This document shows positions 34,071-43,131 of a stretch of DNA of 64,000 nt, piece by piece. The notes below the pieces were generated by a model. It did not search any database and was not told the origin of the DNA. It worked only from the letters and a program-made list of their open reading frames with translations. Source of the DNA: Candidatus Methylomirabilota bacterium (GTDB taxonomy: Bacteria; Methylomirabilota; Methylomirabilia; Methylomirabilales; 2-02-FULL-66-22); assembly GCA_016209735.1 (NCBI GenBank), contig JACQVN010000009.1, forward strand, positions 94,381 through 158,380. The letters run 5' to 3'. The position numbers and the translations under genes are program-made. Position 1 is the first letter of the stretch; each line of letters starts with the position of its first letter.

Positions 34071-35648
34071 TCAACGAATTCGATAGATGAGGATCCGGCG
34101 CCCCGCACGGTCTTCCACGCGGTGCACGAGCTCGAGATCGGGAGAGGCCGGCGGCTTCTCGCCGAGCAAACCCGCGAGGTCGGGGCGCGATTGGGGCAAG
34201 CGATAGTTGTCGGCAAGCAGATATCGAACGCCAGCGCGGCGTCCCGCCTGGATCAAGCTCTCCAGGGAGTGCAGGGCAAAGGGAATCGCATGCGATTCTG
34301 TGTAATAGATGGCTGACCCGTAGGAGCCGATGAAGGGGACCTTCGGTCCCCCCGTCCGCCGTAACCACATCCCCGCGGCCTTCTCGACCGCGGCCGGGTC
34401 CTGCCGGAACCACGGGCGCACGATCCACGGCACGAAACTGATCAGTACCAGGGTGAGCCACAAGAGGCTCCGTCTCGACAGACGGCCCCGCGGCGAGCCG
34501 CCCGCCGCGGGCAGACGCGCCAGCCCGATGCCACCAAGAATGGCGAACACGGGAATCAGCGATACAAAATAGCGCGCGTCCACCAAATAGACAAGGACCC
34601 CCGCCAGGGGCAAGGGAACCACTGCCAGGATCCACTCGGGTGGCCCGGGCGGCCGACGGAAGCGCAACTGCACGATCCCGAGGACGAGGAGAGCGAATCC
34701 GCCACCCGCCAGCAGCGACGAGATCACATACTTGTCGATGAGATGCAAGTTTATCGCCACGCGTTTCGCCATCGCGCCCGGGTGCGCGAGGGCGTAGGCG
34801 AGAACACCGGAAGGGACGTCTTCGCTCCGCAGCTCGGCCAGGCGTCGCTCGTAGAAACTGGCTTGCTGTTCGTCGCCCACGCTCTCGCCGAAGACCAGCG
34901 AAACTCCCCCCTTCCCGCTCCAGTGCCAGTGGCCAGTGTGACTCCGCACCAGCGCCATGTACGGAGAGACGATGGCGATCCAACAGACCGTGACAATCGC
35001 CAGGCGAGCCAGAACCAATCGTCTCGTCCAAAGCGAACCGAAGAGGGCAGGAGCAAGAATCAGCAGCACCCACGCCAGCGCGAGATACGCCATCCCTTCG
35101 GGCCTGGCGAGGGTCGAGAGGCCCCCCAGGATGCCGGTTGCGACGGCCAGCCCCCACGACCCGACCCGGAGGGTGCGAACGAGAACAAAGAGAAAGAGGG
35201 TGAGGCACAGACCAAAGGTGGCCTCCGCCAGCACCTTCGTGCTGGCCTCGATTGCCGACGGCGTCAGCGCGACGAGGAGCCCGGCGGTCCACAGCACCGC
35301 CTCGTCAGTCGTTTCATCGGCGAGCCAAAGTGTCGGCCAAATCCAAAGGCCACCGAGAACCGCGGAAAGCACTCGAGCGGTCCACTCAGGATCGTTCCAG
35401 ACCCCCAGGAATGGCGCGAGCAGGAGAGAATACAGCGGCGGGTGCAGGACATTGACCTCCCGCCAGTTCGCGAACAGCGCCGTGGCGTTCTGCAGGTAGG
35501 CTATCCCGTCAGACTCGATTCCCTCGCGTCGTGTCGCAACGAGTAATCGTATGGCGATCGCCAGGGCGCATAGAAGCGCGCCGGGAAGCCACGTTTTCCT
35601 CCAGGTTTCCCGCCACAGGGCGCCTGCCACCATAGCCCCGTTCCCCAT
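34071..35648 (-). CDS. Integral membrane glycosyltransferase, GT39/ArnT-like
   Basis: 525 residues, with 10-12 membrane helices and a C-terminal periplasmic domain. The first periplasmic loop holds ESDGIAYLQNATALFANWRE and NVLHPPLYSLLLAPF, giving the acidic residue and HPPLY expected of the PMT/ArnT fold. Such enzymes move a sugar from a polyprenyl phosphate donor to a target on the outer face of the inner membrane. The final residues (about 430-525) form a soluble domain. Acceptor and donor are unknown. An in-frame ATG five codons later is a possible start. Confidence 0.88.
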   Translation of the reverse strand: MGNGAMVAGALWRETWRKTWLPGALLCALAIAIRLLVATRREGIESDGIAYLQNATALFANWREVNVLHPPLYSLLLAPFLGVWNDPEWTARVLSAVLGGLWIWPTLWLADETTDEAVLWTAGLLVALTPSAIEASTKVLAEATFGLCLTLFLFVLVRTLRVGSWGLAVATGILGGLSTLARPEGMAYLALAWVLLILAPALFGSLWTRRLVLARLAIVTVCWIAIVSPYMALVRSHTGHWHWSGKGGVSLVFGESVGDEQQASFYERRLAELRSEDVPSGVLAYALAHPGAMAKRVAINLHLIDKYVISSLLAGGGFALLVLGIVQLRFRRPPGPPEWILAVVPLPLAGVLVYLVDARYFVSLIPVFAILGGIGLARLPAAGGSPRGRLSRRSLLWLTLVLISFVPWIVRPWFRQDPAAVEKAAGMWLRRTGGPKVPFIGSYGSAIYYTESHAIPFALHSLESLIQAGRRAGVRYLLADNYRLPQSRPDLAGLLGEKPPASPDLELVHRVEDRAGRRILIYRIR

Positions 35649-35824
35649 GGGCTGTCACCCGAGGTCAGACTGCGAAGGGGGCCGACTGCGGCTCCCAGGA
35701 CCTGCCGACATCCCTGCGGGCGGTCCCGCGTGGGTCGCGGGATGGCAACGACTCCAACGCCCTCCCGCCTTCTCGCCGCCGGCGTGGCTGCGCCACCGCG
35801 CCCGAGGTCCTCGCGTGCCGCGGG

Positions 35825-36841
35825 TCAGGCCTGGCCAAGCGTCTCCAGCAGGCGTCGTACGCGATGGCTGTACGTGTGGCTGGCCAGAACGGTTGCCTGC
35901 CCATGACGCGCCACCTCGTCGCGCTCGGTCTCGTGAGCCAGGTAGTGGAGGGCTTTGTGGCGCAGTGCGGCCGGGTCTTTGAATATGGAAAGATCGACGC
36001 CATCCTGAAACAGTGCCCGAACGTCTTTGCGATCGTCGCAGAGAAGAAAGGCCCCGCAGGCCAAGGCCTCGTAGACCCGAGGTGAGGCCTGGTGGCTTTG
36101 TGGGCCGGGCCCCGCGTAGTGGGCGCAGAGCACAATCCTGGAGGCGCTGTAGACCCGGGTCCAGACCTCATGGCGGGCCTCCGCCCCCCGCACCTTGCGG
36201 CGGAGCCCGGGGTTCCCGAGCTCTTGCGCCCCGGGTCCCCAGATGGCCAGATCCAGATCCGCGAGCGCCTCCAGCATCTCGATCCGGTTCGGGTACATGT
36301 CGGCGTGCAGGCTTCCCACAAAGGCGATGTCATGACCGTATCGATGTTGCTCCTCTGAAGAAAGCGGGACCGAGCGGTGGAGATCCGGGTCGCAGGCGAA
36401 GGGGAGCCAGCAGGCCGGCCGCCGCAGCGGCGCGTGCCGGAGTGCCTCGATCATCTCGGTGCCGCCGCAAAACACGAAGTCGAAGTGTGGGGCCAGGGCG
36501 ATCCGGGGATCGGCGGGCTTCACGGGGTCAATGGTCCAGAGTGCCGTGACGACTCCAGCTCGACGCGCAGCCTCGATTGTCCCGGGGAAGATCCGCTCGC
36601 CGCCGGCGCAAAGGAGAATGCTCGGCCGGGTTCGCCGTACGGTCTCCACGAGTCGCCGGTTGAGCCGGGCAAGGTCCAAACGGCCGACGAGCGGGACTGC
36701 GGCGCGAAGCCTCCCGGGGAGAGCGAAGGCTCGATCGTCGAATGGGACAGTCTCATGGCCCAGCGCCCGGATGGCCCCCTCGACGTACTCGGTAATCGTC
36801 GGGAAATGGGGGTTTCGGGCTGTGGCAAAGACGATCCGCAT
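35825..36841 (-). CDS. CgeB-like glycosyltransferase
   Basis: 338 residues. MRIVFATARNPHFPTITEYV, CAGGERIFPGTIEAARRAGV, DIAFVGSLHADMYPNRIEML and SPRVYEALACGAFLLCDDRK follow the CgeB / Glyco_trans_1_2 pattern (a GT-B subgroup seen in spore maturation and glycan loci). It is flanked by gaps of 176 and 71 nt; the 176-nt gap shows a small GC hairpin only. Confidence 0.83.
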   Translation of the reverse strand: MRIVFATARNPHFPTITEYVEGAIRALGHETVPFDDRAFALPGRLRAAVPLVGRLDLARLNRRLVETVRRTRPSILLCAGGERIFPGTIEAARRAGVVTALWTIDPVKPADPRIALAPHFDFVFCGGTEMIEALRHAPLRRPACWLPFACDPDLHRSVPLSSEEQHRYGHDIAFVGSLHADMYPNRIEMLEALADLDLAIWGPGAQELGNPGLRRKVRGAEARHEVWTRVYSASRIVLCAHYAGPGPQSHQASPRVYEALACGAFLLCDDRKDVRALFQDGVDLSIFKDPAALRHKALHYLAHETERDEVARHGQATVLASHTYSHRVRRLLETLGQA

Positions 36842-36912
36842 GGGGGCGAGGGGTGCTCTCCGGCACCAGGAGCGCCTGCTACGCTGGCAGCGAGGCTTTC
36901 CGGAAGATCAAA

Positions 36913-37713
36913 TCAGGAGGCCTTCGGCTTGACGAGGCCGAAACTGATGGCCTCGGAGCAGTTCTGGGTGAATGGCACCAGATCCAGGAGCCGGTCGATC
37001 AGGAGGATGAGTGCGAACAGGGCGGGGTGACGGTTGTATTTCGGCCCGCCGAACAGGAGCGCGCCCCGACGGGCGGCGGTGACCCAAAACCCCGCTTCCG
37101 CGGCGAGGCGCCGCCACTCCCGAAAGCCCTTGGTGGAGATGTGGACTTGGTCGTCCTCGATGGGACGGGGTGCGCCTCGATGTACGACTCTGGCGAGGGC
37201 CTTGACCCAACTGCTCTCGTTCGGGGTGGTCAGAATGGCCATGCCTCCAGGTTTCACGACCCTGAACATCTCCGCCAGGCAGCGCTCGGGCCGCGGCAGG
37301 TGCTCGATGACGTCGCTGCAGAGCGCGATGTCAAAGCAGGAGTCGGGGAAAGCGAGCTCCTCGGCAGCGCACGTCACGTGCCGAATGTTGTCGTACGAAA
37401 GCGCCCCCGCGAGAGCGCGGGCGAGCCAGAGGTCAGTCCGGGAGACGTCGATCGCCGTGAAGGCGACTCTCTCCCGCACGGCCGGGATCGAGTTGAACAG
37501 GCAGATGTGATACCCGTCTCCGCAGCCGACATCGAGCACGCGGGGGTCGGGACGATCGCGGAGCGCGCGCAGGAAGAGCTGCTCGATGTTCGAGACGCGC
37601 CGGTGCAGCTCATAGCTCTTGGTATAGTTGCCGAAGGCCCGCTGGAGGACGGCATGCTGGAACCGTGCCACGGTGGCATCCAGCACGGCGTCGCGCAGGT
37701 CACCGCCCGGCAT
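36913..37713 (-). CDS. Class I SAM-dependent methyltransferase
   Basis: 266 residues from ATG 37713 (67 extra residues from an upstream start would overlap the GT4 gene and look spurious). Motif I is RVLDVGCGDGYHICLFNSIP; then FTAIDVSRTDLWLARALAGA, DIALCSDVIEHLPRPERCLA and VKPGGMAILTTPNESSW. It overlaps the upstream GT4 gene by 14 nt. The C-terminus has a hydrophobic helix (HPALFALILLIDRLLDLVPF), so it may associate with the membrane. Confidence 0.88.
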   Translation of the reverse strand: MPGGDLRDAVLDATVARFQHAVLQRAFGNYTKSYELHRRVSNIEQLFLRALRDRPDPRVLDVGCGDGYHICLFNSIPAVRERVAFTAIDVSRTDLWLARALAGALSYDNIRHVTCAAEELAFPDSCFDIALCSDVIEHLPRPERCLAEMFRVVKPGGMAILTTPNESSWVKALARVVHRGAPRPIEDDQVHISTKGFREWRRLAAEAGFWVTAARRGALLFGGPKYNRHPALFALILLIDRLLDLVPFTQNCSEAISFGLVKPKAS

Positions 37714-38962
37714 GGTTGCGCGCTCTCCCTGCGACCGGCGTGCCGGCGCCAACCTTGCCTTCGCCGAGGAGCTCGGCGTACACCGCCTCCCACCCGGCCC
37801 AGACCCGCTCCCTGCTGTACACACGCTCCACGGTGGCGCGGGCGTTCCTGCCAATCTGCCGCCCCGCTTCCGGATGCGCGAGCAGGAAGCACACCTTCTC
37901 CGCGAAGCTCGCATCGTCGTCCGCGATCAGCAGGTTCTCGCCGTCCTGGTACTCCAGCCCGTCGGCGCCCAGGGAAGTGGACACCACGGGTCGCGCGAGC
38001 GCCCAGGCCTCGAGGATCTTGGTCCGCATTCCGGCGCCCGTGAGGAGCGGAACGACGATCACGTCGGCCCGGAGGAGATACGGCGCGACCTCGTCCACCT
38101 CTCCGGTGACGATCACGCGCGGATCGGCGCAGGCCCGGACCTCCGCCGTCGGATTGCGGCCTACGACGTAGCATTTGAGTCCCGGGAACCGCGCCCTCAC
38201 CAGCGGCAAAATGGATGCCGCCAGGCGAAGGACGGCCTCTGCATTCGGGGGATAGCTCATCGTCCCGCAAAACGCGATGCAGGGGGAGTCTGGGACGAGC
38301 GGCCGGGGAAGGAGCCGATCGGTGTCCACCAGCAGAGGAATCCGGTGGATTCGCAACGCCGGAGCCATGGCCCGGGCCTGGTCGTACTCGCTGCGCGTCA
38401 GCACCACCGCGGCCGGGAAACCCGAGAGCACCCGGCGCTCAAACCGGCGCACCCACCGGCATTCGATGGCTGCGGCTAGCCTCTGTGCCACCGTAGATCG
38501 GTAGCAGGCAATGCGGGCGAAGTAGGCGGTCAGCAGGTTGTGCAGCACGAGCAGGGATGGCGGATCCTGCGGAAGGTCGGCGATGAGGGGCCCGGCGATC
38601 ACGTCCTCGACCTGGATCAGGTCGAAGCGTTCGCGCTCGGCGAGCGCGCACACGAGGGGCCGCAGCGCCCCAACAATGTCCGTGATGCGGGCGAGGACGC
38701 TGAGCCTGCCGAGCAGGATGCCCCACGCCTGGGTGATGCGCGACGCAGGAGAGCGGCGGGGCGGGACCGCCGGCGCGAGGGCCGCGGAGACGCCAAGCGC
38801 CTCGAGGATCTCCCGGCGCTGATGGGGATCGGCAAAGGTCACCACGCTGACGTCCGCGCAGCGCGACAGGGACTCCAGCCGGTTCTGGAGCCATGCGGAT
38901 GATCCGCTGGGTCCGAGAACGAAGGGGTTGTAGGGAGAGACCATGAGGATTCGGGGCTTCAT
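37700..38962 (-). CDS. Glycosyltransferase, GT4 family
   Basis: 420 residues from ATG 38962, which overlaps the stop of the GT2 gene as ATGA. MKPRILMVSPYNPFVLGPSG opens the GT-B fold; CIAFCGTMSYPPNAEAVLRL, YVVGRNPTAEV and VVPLLTGAGMRTKILEAWAL form the donor half. This arrangement is that of the GT4 branch with FxGxMxYxPN and GxGxRxK motifs, common in exosortase-type EPS loci. Confidence 0.9.
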   Translation of the reverse strand: MKPRILMVSPYNPFVLGPSGSSAWLQNRLESLSRCADVSVVTFADPHQRREILEALGVSAALAPAVPPRRSPASRITQAWGILLGRLSVLARITDIVGALRPLVCALAERERFDLIQVEDVIAGPLIADLPQDPPSLLVLHNLLTAYFARIACYRSTVAQRLAAAIECRWVRRFERRVLSGFPAAVVLTRSEYDQARAMAPALRIHRIPLLVDTDRLLPRPLVPDSPCIAFCGTMSYPPNAEAVLRLAASILPLVRARFPGLKCYVVGRNPTAEVRACADPRVIVTGEVDEVAPYLLRADVIVVPLLTGAGMRTKILEAWALARPVVSTSLGADGLEYQDGENLLIADDDASFAEKVCFLLAHPEAGRQIGRNARATVERVYSRERVWAGWEAVYAELLGEGKVGAGTPVAGRARNHAGR

Positions 38963-39993
38963 TCTCCCCCCTCGACATGGGCGACCCTGCGGTAGAGCGT
39001 CTTGAGCCGGCGTGTCACGTCGGCCGGCAAGAGGAGACATGCCAGGAGCCTCCACGCCAGGCTCCAGTTCCGGAGGTGCCAGGGAGCCAGCTTGACCGCT
39101 TCCAGGAGTCGGCGCGCGGCGCAGGGGTAGTCGGCCGTGCCATAGGAGACCTCGGAGAGGTAGAGAGCGGTGGAGTGGGCGACCCGGCGAACGTTCCGAG
39201 GGGTCCGGGGAAGGAGGCGTTCGAGCAGACTGTCCAGTTCCGGATCGGCGAGCCTATCCAGGCTGTCGCATCCGAGGCGCTGTCGCTCCTGCGCGAGGTA
39301 CCGGACCAGCAAGGCGGCCCGGAGCTGATCGAAGCGTCTGGCGAGCGTGATGCCCGTGGGGGTCACCCGCACCTGGTGCAAGGAGCGCGGAATGTTGGAG
39401 AGCCGGAACCGCTCAGAGATCCGGAACCACAGGTCATAGTCCTCGGCGGGGCCGATGCGCTCGCGATAGCCGCCGACGGCGTCGATGCACGCTCGGCGGA
39501 ACATGACCAGCGAGTGACACATCGGGCAGTCAGACCAGAGCGCCCGCCGGATCTCTTCGTGATGGGTCGGATAGGTGTATCGCTTAACGGTCCTGCCGCC
39601 ATCGTCGATGTTCTCGTAATAGGCGCCAAGAAGTCCGACCTCCGGATGGCCGTCGAGAAACTCCACCTGCGTCCGCAGCCTCTCGGGGTCGGAGACGTCG
39701 TTGCCGTCCATGCGTGCCAGATACCGGGCGGAGGCCAGGGAGAGGCACCGGTTGAGGGAGGGGCTCAATCCAGCGTTGGGCTGCGAGAAGACGCGGATGC
39801 GCGGGTCGGCATAGGACCGAAGGATGTCCGGCGTGCCGTCGGTCGAACCGTCATCCAGAATGATGAACTCAAAATCGGTGAACGTCTGGCGCAGAATGCT
39901 GTCCACGGCCTGCCGGACGTACCGCTCCTCGTTGTAGACCGGCATGATGACGCTCACCCTCGGCCTATTGCCCTGCCCGTCCGGACCGATCAT
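38959..39993 (-). CDS. Glycosyltransferase, GT2 family
   Basis: 344 residues from ATG 39993, whose ATGA overlaps the stop of the upstream gene; an ATG nine codons earlier is less well placed. GT-A motifs: VSVIMPVYNEERYVRQAVDS, FIILDDGSTDGTPDILRSY and YLARMDGNDVSDPERLRTQV, where NDVS takes the place of the usual DxD-like acidic pair (ARMDGND has one Asp on each side). AEDYDLWFR is the ED acid motif. The C-terminal 100 residues are a helical tail. The donor is unknown. Confidence 0.9.
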   Translation of the reverse strand: MIGPDGQGNRPRVSVIMPVYNEERYVRQAVDSILRQTFTDFEFIILDDGSTDGTPDILRSYADPRIRVFSQPNAGLSPSLNRCLSLASARYLARMDGNDVSDPERLRTQVEFLDGHPEVGLLGAYYENIDDGGRTVKRYTYPTHHEEIRRALWSDCPMCHSLVMFRRACIDAVGGYRERIGPAEDYDLWFRISERFRLSNIPRSLHQVRVTPTGITLARRFDQLRAALLVRYLAQERQRLGCDSLDRLADPELDSLLERLLPRTPRNVRRVAHSTALYLSEVSYGTADYPCAARRLLEAVKLAPWHLRNWSLAWRLLACLLLPADVTRRLKTLYRRVAHVEGGE

Positions 39994-41219
39994 GGCTCGT
40001 CCGCTGTCTTCAGCGAGCATCGGCCCCGTGCGGCGAACGCCTGCTGCGCACGCCGGTACAGCGCTACCCGTCGCGCGGCGATCCGATCGGGATCCAGGTG
40101 GGTCCGCACCGCTGAATACCCAGCTTGTCCGACATCATGCGCATGGTTCGCGTCTCGGAGAAAAGGTCGCAGGGACTCGGCCAGCGCTTCGGCATTGTCG
40201 GACGGCACGACCCGGCCACCGCCCGCCTCCCGGACGAACTCGGCCACACCGGTCTGCTCGGTAACGACAACGGGCCTCCCAGCGGCCATGGCCTCGACGG
40301 CCACCATGCCATAGCTGTCGAACCAAGACGGCAGGGCGAGCACGCGTGCGCTCGCCAACACCCCTCGGAGTTCATGGCGGGGCATCTGCTCGACGTGAAC
40401 ACAGCCACTCGCGCTATCCCTGGCAAGACCTTTGATCCAGTCGGCGTAAGATGTGTCTCCGTAACGACCCCCGCATCGGCCCACGAACATCGCTCGCGCG
40501 TCGGGTATGTCGGCACGCAGTATCCGGATCGCGCTTGCCAGCACTTCGGGCGCCTTGCGCCGCTCGAGGCGGCCGAGGTAGAGCACCGTTGGGTTCGTAT
40601 TCAACACGTCCGGCACATCCTGCCAGCGTATCCAGTCCACGGCGTAGGGAATGACTTCCACCGTTCGCGCCTTCAGCCATCCGATGTCGCCCAAGGCGGA
40701 GACGAGCAGTTGTGAAGACGAAGAGATGACATGGGCACGCCGCACCGACAGACGTTCCAAAAAGGTTGCGATACGGCTGTCCCGATCGAGCCGCAATCCG
40801 TTGTGCTGTTGGATCAACGGGAGTGGCGTGTGCAACTGGGCCACCAGGGGCACCGGGCGGGCGAGGGCAAAGACCCAACCTTCCGCGCCCCAGTCCGGAT
40901 ACTCGATGACGTCGAACTTGGCCTGCAACCGATGGAACTCGATAAACGCGGAGAGGCCGGCGCGAATTCGCGCGGTAGTATGCGGCGCTCTCAAACGACC
41001 CAGCCCGCGCACGCGGGTTTGGCCGCGACGGTGGATGGTCACGCCGTGGTCGACGTAGTCTCGGGACGCCTGGCCGTGGACTGCCGACAGGACGTGCACG
41101 TCGTGGCCCAGTGCGGCGAGGGCCGGTGCGATGGAAACCAGATAGGATCCTATGCCCCCGCCGCCGGTCTCTGGCGGGTACTCCATGGAGATGAAGAGAA
41201 TCTTCAGTCGGTCGCCCAT
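39990..41219 (-). CDS. Glycosyltransferase, GT4 family
   Basis: 409 residues from ATG 41219 (28 residues upstream are not family-like). ILFISMEYPPETGGGGIGSY is the glycine-rich GT4 start; TVLYLGRLERRKAPEVLASA, AMFVGRCGG and LPSWFDSYGMVAVEAMAAGR complete the donor site with the usual E-x7-E pattern. It ends with the ATGA overlap to the GT2 gene and begins 10 nt after the Wzt gene. Confidence 0.9.
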   Translation of the reverse strand: MGDRLKILFISMEYPPETGGGGIGSYLVSIAPALAALGHDVHVLSAVHGQASRDYVDHGVTIHRRGQTRVRGLGRLRAPHTTARIRAGLSAFIEFHRLQAKFDVIEYPDWGAEGWVFALARPVPLVAQLHTPLPLIQQHNGLRLDRDSRIATFLERLSVRRAHVISSSSQLLVSALGDIGWLKARTVEVIPYAVDWIRWQDVPDVLNTNPTVLYLGRLERRKAPEVLASAIRILRADIPDARAMFVGRCGGRYGDTSYADWIKGLARDSASGCVHVEQMPRHELRGVLASARVLALPSWFDSYGMVAVEAMAAGRPVVVTEQTGVAEFVREAGGGRVVPSDNAEALAESLRPFLRDANHAHDVGQAGYSAVRTHLDPDRIAARRVALYRRAQQAFAARGRCSLKTADEP

Positions 41220-41229
41220 GCGTGGCGAT

Positions 41230-42525
41230 TCACTCGGATTGGCCGACGCGCCAGTGCGCCCTGTTCCAGAACAGTCCGTACTTGTGTACGGTGCTCGCCG
41301 CATCCGTTACCGAGAAGGGGAGCCGCTGCTGGGCGAGGAGGTTGTCTTCCCCTTCCGCCGAGCAGATGGCCCCCCACAGTAAGTATTCGCCGGGGAGGAG
41401 CATGAGGTGCGGGATGCTCGCCTCACACGCAATTCGCTTGCCCGGCGGCACGGCGTGCAGGTCGCTGTAAACGGTGAAATAGGGCAGTCCGTCGGAGCTG
41501 GTGACGCGGATGAGGAACTTCACTGCCGGGTGGTGAGGGCACTCCCCCGCCATCTCCACGCGAAGGCCGGCATCCGGGGAGGCCTCTTTCTCGGACAGCC
41601 AGCCTCTTTCCCGGTGGACGCGAAAGACGTCGAGTCGCGTCTCCCCCGGCGGCGGCGGGTCGTCCCGTTGCGAGCGGGTGTCCAGGAGGGCCGCCACCCT
41701 GTGCTGGTATGTCTGGATGACGTGGAGGGGACTGCCGTCCGCGACGGCCTCGCCCTTCTCGAGGCAGATGGCGCGCACGCAGGCGGTCTGCACGAGCCAC
41801 ATGTTGTGGGTCACGAGTAAGACCGTCATCCCTTGATTCTGCAACTCGCGAATTCGATTGATCGACTTCGTCCAGAAGGGCGCGTCTCCGACCGCCAGGA
41901 CTTCATCCACCAGCAGGACGCTCGGCTCCAGGTGGGCAGCGACTGCAAAACCCAATCGGACGTACATGCCGCTGGAGTAGTGTTTCACCGGCGTATCGAT
42001 GAACTCTTCGATTTCGGCGAATGCCACGATCTCGTCGAATTTTCGGTCGATTTCTGCTCGACTCATGCCGAGGATCGCACCGTTCAGATAGGTGTTCTCC
42101 CGGCCGGTCAGCTCCGGATGGAATCCGGTGCCAACCTCGAGGAGGCTCCCGACCCGGCCGTAGATCTCGGCTCGTCCCCGCGTCGGCCGCGTGACGCGCG
42201 AGAGGAGCTTGAGCAGCGTGCTCTTCCCCGCGCCATTGCGGCCGATGATGCCGACCACCTCGCCGGACTTGATTTCGAAGGAGAGGTCCTTGAGGGCCCA
42301 GATGTAGCCATCGGTAGACGGCTGACCGGAGACCGAGGACCGGGGACCGGGGGCGGAGGATGGGGGCTCGGTCTTCCGTCCCCTGTCTCCCGTCCGTTGG
42401 AGGCGGCGGAAGGGGGCGGTGAAGGCACTCGTCAGGGACTCGCGGAGGGTCTTGTAGCCGGCTTGCCGGGCGCCAATCCGATACCGCTTGGAGAGGTTCT
42501 CGACGCGGATGGCGAGGTTATTCAT
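41230..42525 (-). CDS. wzt: ABC transporter ATPase for O-polysaccharide export (Wzt type)
   Basis: 431 residues. ABC domain: Walker A GIIGRNGAGKSTLLKLLSRV, signature HYSSGMYVRLGFAVAAHLEP, Walker B LLVDEVLAVGD, and H-loop LLVTHN. The C-terminal domain (about 285-431) resembles the Wzt polysaccharide-binding domain, which recognises the terminal modification of the O-chain. It should energise export through Wzm. Residues of about 45-72 are translated from a heptamer array (42324-42393) inserted ahead of WALKDLSFEI; homologues have a short linker here. It is separated from wzm by a 606-nt stretch holding a four-helix-bundle gene. Confidence 0.93.
   Translation of the reverse strand: MNNLAIRVENLSKRYRIGARQAGYKTLRESLTSAFTAPFRRLQRTGDRGRKTEPPSSAPGPRSSVSGQPSTDGYIWALKDLSFEIKSGEVVGIIGRNGAGKSTLLKLLSRVTRPTRGRAEIYGRVGSLLEVGTGFHPELTGRENTYLNGAILGMSRAEIDRKFDEIVAFAEIEEFIDTPVKHYSSGMYVRLGFAVAAHLEPSVLLVDEVLAVGDAPFWTKSINRIRELQNQGMTVLLVTHNMWLVQTACVRAICLEKGEAVADGSPLHVIQTYQHRVAALLDTRSQRDDPPPPGETRLDVFRVHRERGWLSEKEASPDAGLRVEMAGECPHHPAVKFLIRVTSSDGLPYFTVYSDLHAVPPGKRIACEASIPHLMLLPGEYLLWGAICSAEGEDNLLAQQRLPFSVTDAASTVHKYGLFWNRAHWRVGQSE
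42324..42393. repeat. Heptamer array inside the wzt coding region
   Basis: Ten 7-bp units run in register: GACCGGA, GACCGAG, two GACCGGG, GGCGGAG, GATGGGG, then mirrored GCTCGGT, CTTCCGT, CCCCTGT, CTCCCGT. The array keeps the wzt frame open and adds about 23 residues. The same unit type flanks the four-helix-bundle gene nearby. Confidence 0.8.
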
Positions 42526-42540
42526 GCGGCATGGCCGACA

Positions 42541-42575
42541 GGGGACTGGAGACAGGAGACCGGGGACGGGAGATT
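42541..42575. repeat. Heptamer array between wzt and four-helix-bundle gene
   Basis: Units GGGGACT, GGAGACA, GGAGACC, GGGGACG and GGAGATT lie just upstream of wzt (in its own direction) and 24 nt past the stop of the four-helix-bundle gene. Confidence 0.7.
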
Positions 42576-42599
42576 CGCCATACTATGTTGCTCCTGCAC

Positions 42600-43001
42600 C
42601 TATTGCAGACTCTTTCGAAAGGCCTGCAACTTGACGAAGACCTTATGACCGAGTTGTCGAACGCCGATCAGTGCGTGCTGCGGTAAATACTGGCGGCGTT
42701 CAATCAAGTCCAAGCACGCGACAGACTCAAGGAAAGACCTGATCGAAAAGGACAGAAAGCGTAGTTGCTCTGGATTGCTTTGCCCGGTGGATCCCTCGGC
42801 GATATTCAGAACAATAGAAATTGCAGCACCTTCAATCTGTGCCTTAAGATTAAACCTCTCGGCTTCTGGGAGCTTCCTGGCAAGAGTATACAGGAGATCA
42901 ACGTAGTCGAGGGCGAGCCTGTAGACCTCCAATTTCTGAAACTTGTAGAGCGGTATTGGTATGGCTTCATCACCAGTCTTCGCGCTCTTCTCTGCTATCA
43001 T
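42600..43001 (-). CDS. Four-helix-bundle protein (S23/23S IVS-protein family), copy 2
   Basis: 133 residues from ATG 43001, with AGGAGG 7 nt upstream. YKFQKLEVYRLALDYVDLLY, SIVLNIAEGSTGQSNPEQLR and RFLSFSIRSFLESVACLDLI are the family pattern; function is unknown. It is not a close copy of the protein at 18810-19241. It sits between wzm and wzt, which normally adjoin. Heptamer arrays of the same unit type border it on both sides, indicating insertion. Confidence 0.88.
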   Translation of the reverse strand: MIAEKSAKTGDEAIPIPLYKFQKLEVYRLALDYVDLLYTLARKLPEAERFNLKAQIEGAAISIVLNIAEGSTGQSNPEQLRFLSFSIRSFLESVACLDLIERRQYLPQHALIGVRQLGHKVFVKLQAFRKSLQ

Positions 43002-43029
43002 TACAACCTCCTGCCGCGGATTGAAGCCC

Positions 43030-43127
43030 GGGGACTGGGGGTTGGATGGAGGACCGAGGACCGAGGACCGGAGACCGCCGGTCTCCCGTCCTCCCCTCCG
43101 TCTCCTGTCGCCCGTCTTCCGTCCGGT
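43030..43127. repeat. Converging heptamer arrays between wzm and four-helix-bundle gene
   Basis: Fourteen 7-bp units: left part GGGGACT, GGATGGA, GGACCGA (twice), GGACCGG; right part the mirrored CGGTCTC, CCGTCCT, GTCTCCT, GTCGCCC, GTCTTCC, GTCCGGT. The centre AGACCGCCGGTCT is palindromic, so the transcript would fold back on itself. Confidence 0.8.
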
Positions 43128-43131
43128 ATAC

